Assembly (NCBI GenBank): GCA_031289445.1
Contig: JAITPL010000183.1
Span: 1-5,723 of the forward strand
Direction of reading: 5' to 3'
From: Tannerella sp.
Lineage (GTDB): Bacteria; Bacteroidota; Bacteroidia; Bacteroidales; Tannerellaceae
DNA length: 5,723 nucleotides
Both the position numbers and the translations under genes were made by a program. Of the stretch, positions 5,157-5,723 are shown in pieces. Under the pieces are notes generated by a model, which worked only from the letters and a program-made list of their open reading frames with translations, was not told the origin of the DNA and made no database searches. Position 1 is the stretch's first letter, and each line of letters begins with the position of its first letter.

Positions 5157-5723
5157 TCAGGGTTGCTTCTTACAAACTAATATTGAGTGTCCGCTGCGCA
5201 GGCTGTCGTAAATCCTTTCTACTCTCAGGCCGCCGGCTTCGATGCAGCGAATCATATCTTCGGAGTGATACATCTTGCTGTTGCCGTTAGCCATCACAGC
5301 GAAGTAGAGGCTTATTTGCGTCAGGCAGAACGCGGCAATGTCGTTAGGCTGGCGATCCCAGAGCGTTTCCATCACGAAAAGTAGCGAATCGGCATCCATA
5401 GAAGCGGCCGCGCGGCTTATAATGCTTGTTATTTCGGCCTCGGCAAAGCAGTCGAGGAACTGACTCATCCATATAGCGTCGAAACCGCTCGGAAACGGCG
5501 TCTTCGCATCAAGCAGATCGGCTCCCAGACCGAAAATGCGCTCTGCATTCCGGCTTCCCTCTATCTGCAGATTCATAAGCGCTATCTGCTGCGGGAGGTC
5601 GAGGATTGTAACCCTGACGTCCTCGTTGTAATCGACGCAACGCTGCGCCCACCGACCTGTGTTGCCTCCAACGTCGAGCAGCGTGCGCGGCCTGTACGAA
5701 AAAACTATCTCCAAAGCCTCATC
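5157..5723 (-). CDS. SAM-dependent methyltransferase (O-methyltransferase family 2-like), N-terminus cut off by window edge
   Basis: The frame is open to the right edge, and 188 C-terminal residues are present; the dimerisation and substrate-binding N-terminal part is missing. A TTG at 5714 is in frame, but the preceding codons also continue the protein, so it is not the start. Fragment motifs: LLDVGGNTGRWA (15-26), the SAM-binding loop; ILDLPQQ (40-46), the acidic ribose contact; GFGADLLD-like segment at about 64-72; DAIWMSQFLDCFAEAE (82-97); and a C-terminal YHSEDMIRCIEAGGLRVERI (152-171) and SGHSILVCKK end. This is the layout of plant- and BchU-like family 2 methyltransferases. The usual LHDW motif with the catalytic His reads LDCF here. 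In an APE-type cluster the likely job is methylation of the aryl head group, possibly on carbon. The stop lies 4 nt before the dehydratase start. Family call good, substrate inferred. Confidence 0.88.
   Translation of the reverse strand, partial: DEALEIVFSYRPRTLLDVGGNTGRWAQRCVDYNEDVRVTILDLPQQIALMNLQIEGSRNAERIFGLGADLLDAKTPFPSGFDAIWMSQFLDCFAEAEITSIISRAAASMDADSLLFVMETLWDRQPNDIAAFCLTQISLYFAVMANGNSKMYHSEDMIRCIEAGGLRVERIYDSLRSGHSILVCKKQP

Overview
The window is most likely from a member of the order Bacteroidales (Bacteroidota), probably a gut-type organism. The grounds are protein signatures: a THUMP-like/PG_1098-type methyltransferase, a type found mainly in this phylum, and a set of ketosynthase, acyl carrier protein, hot-dog and methyltransferase proteins that resemble the aryl polyene (APE, flexirubin-like) clusters of Bacteroides and relatives. 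Shine-Dalgarno sequences are weak or absent and several starts follow A/T-rich leaders, as is usual in this phylum. The genus cannot be fixed from the sequence alone.

All seven genes lie on the minus strand and together fill almost the whole window. In transcription order (right to left) they are: an SAM methyltransferase whose start lies beyond the right edge (5723-5157); a FabZ-like hot-dog dehydratase without the usual catalytic His (5152-4688); a 4HBT-type thioesterase (4719-4246); a 681-residue ketosynthase joined to a second, truncated ketosynthase-like domain (4249-2204); an acyl carrier protein (2159-1902); a second complete ketosynthase (1883-687); and a THUMP-like methyltransferase whose end lies beyond the left edge (687-1). 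Junctions are very tight: 4-nt gap, 32-nt overlap, 4-nt ATGA overlap, 44-nt gap, 18-nt gap, 1-nt TAATG overlap. This is almost certainly one operon with translational coupling.

The first six genes read as the central part of a type II polyketide/fatty-acid-like assembly line. The ACP carries the growing chain, the two ketosynthases extend it, the dehydratase-fold protein takes part in making the double bonds, the thioesterase releases or proofreads chains, and the methyltransferase decorates (probably) the aryl head group. Ketoreductase, catalytic ApeI-like dehydratase, aryl-starter ammonia-lyase and ligase, acyltransferase and exporter genes are not in the window and would be expected to the right, upstream in the operon.

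The most notable features are the apparent fusion of a ketosynthase with a truncated chain-length-factor-like domain in one polypeptide, a 12-bp tandem repeat in the linker of that fusion that looks copied out of frame from neighbouring conserved codons, a dehydratase and a methyltransferase that both lack the family's catalytic His, and coupling of a probably unrelated THUMP-like methyltransferase to the end of the operon. No RNA genes, mobile elements, CRISPR arrays, terminators or convincing promoters were seen. There is no stretch over 300 bases without a gene.
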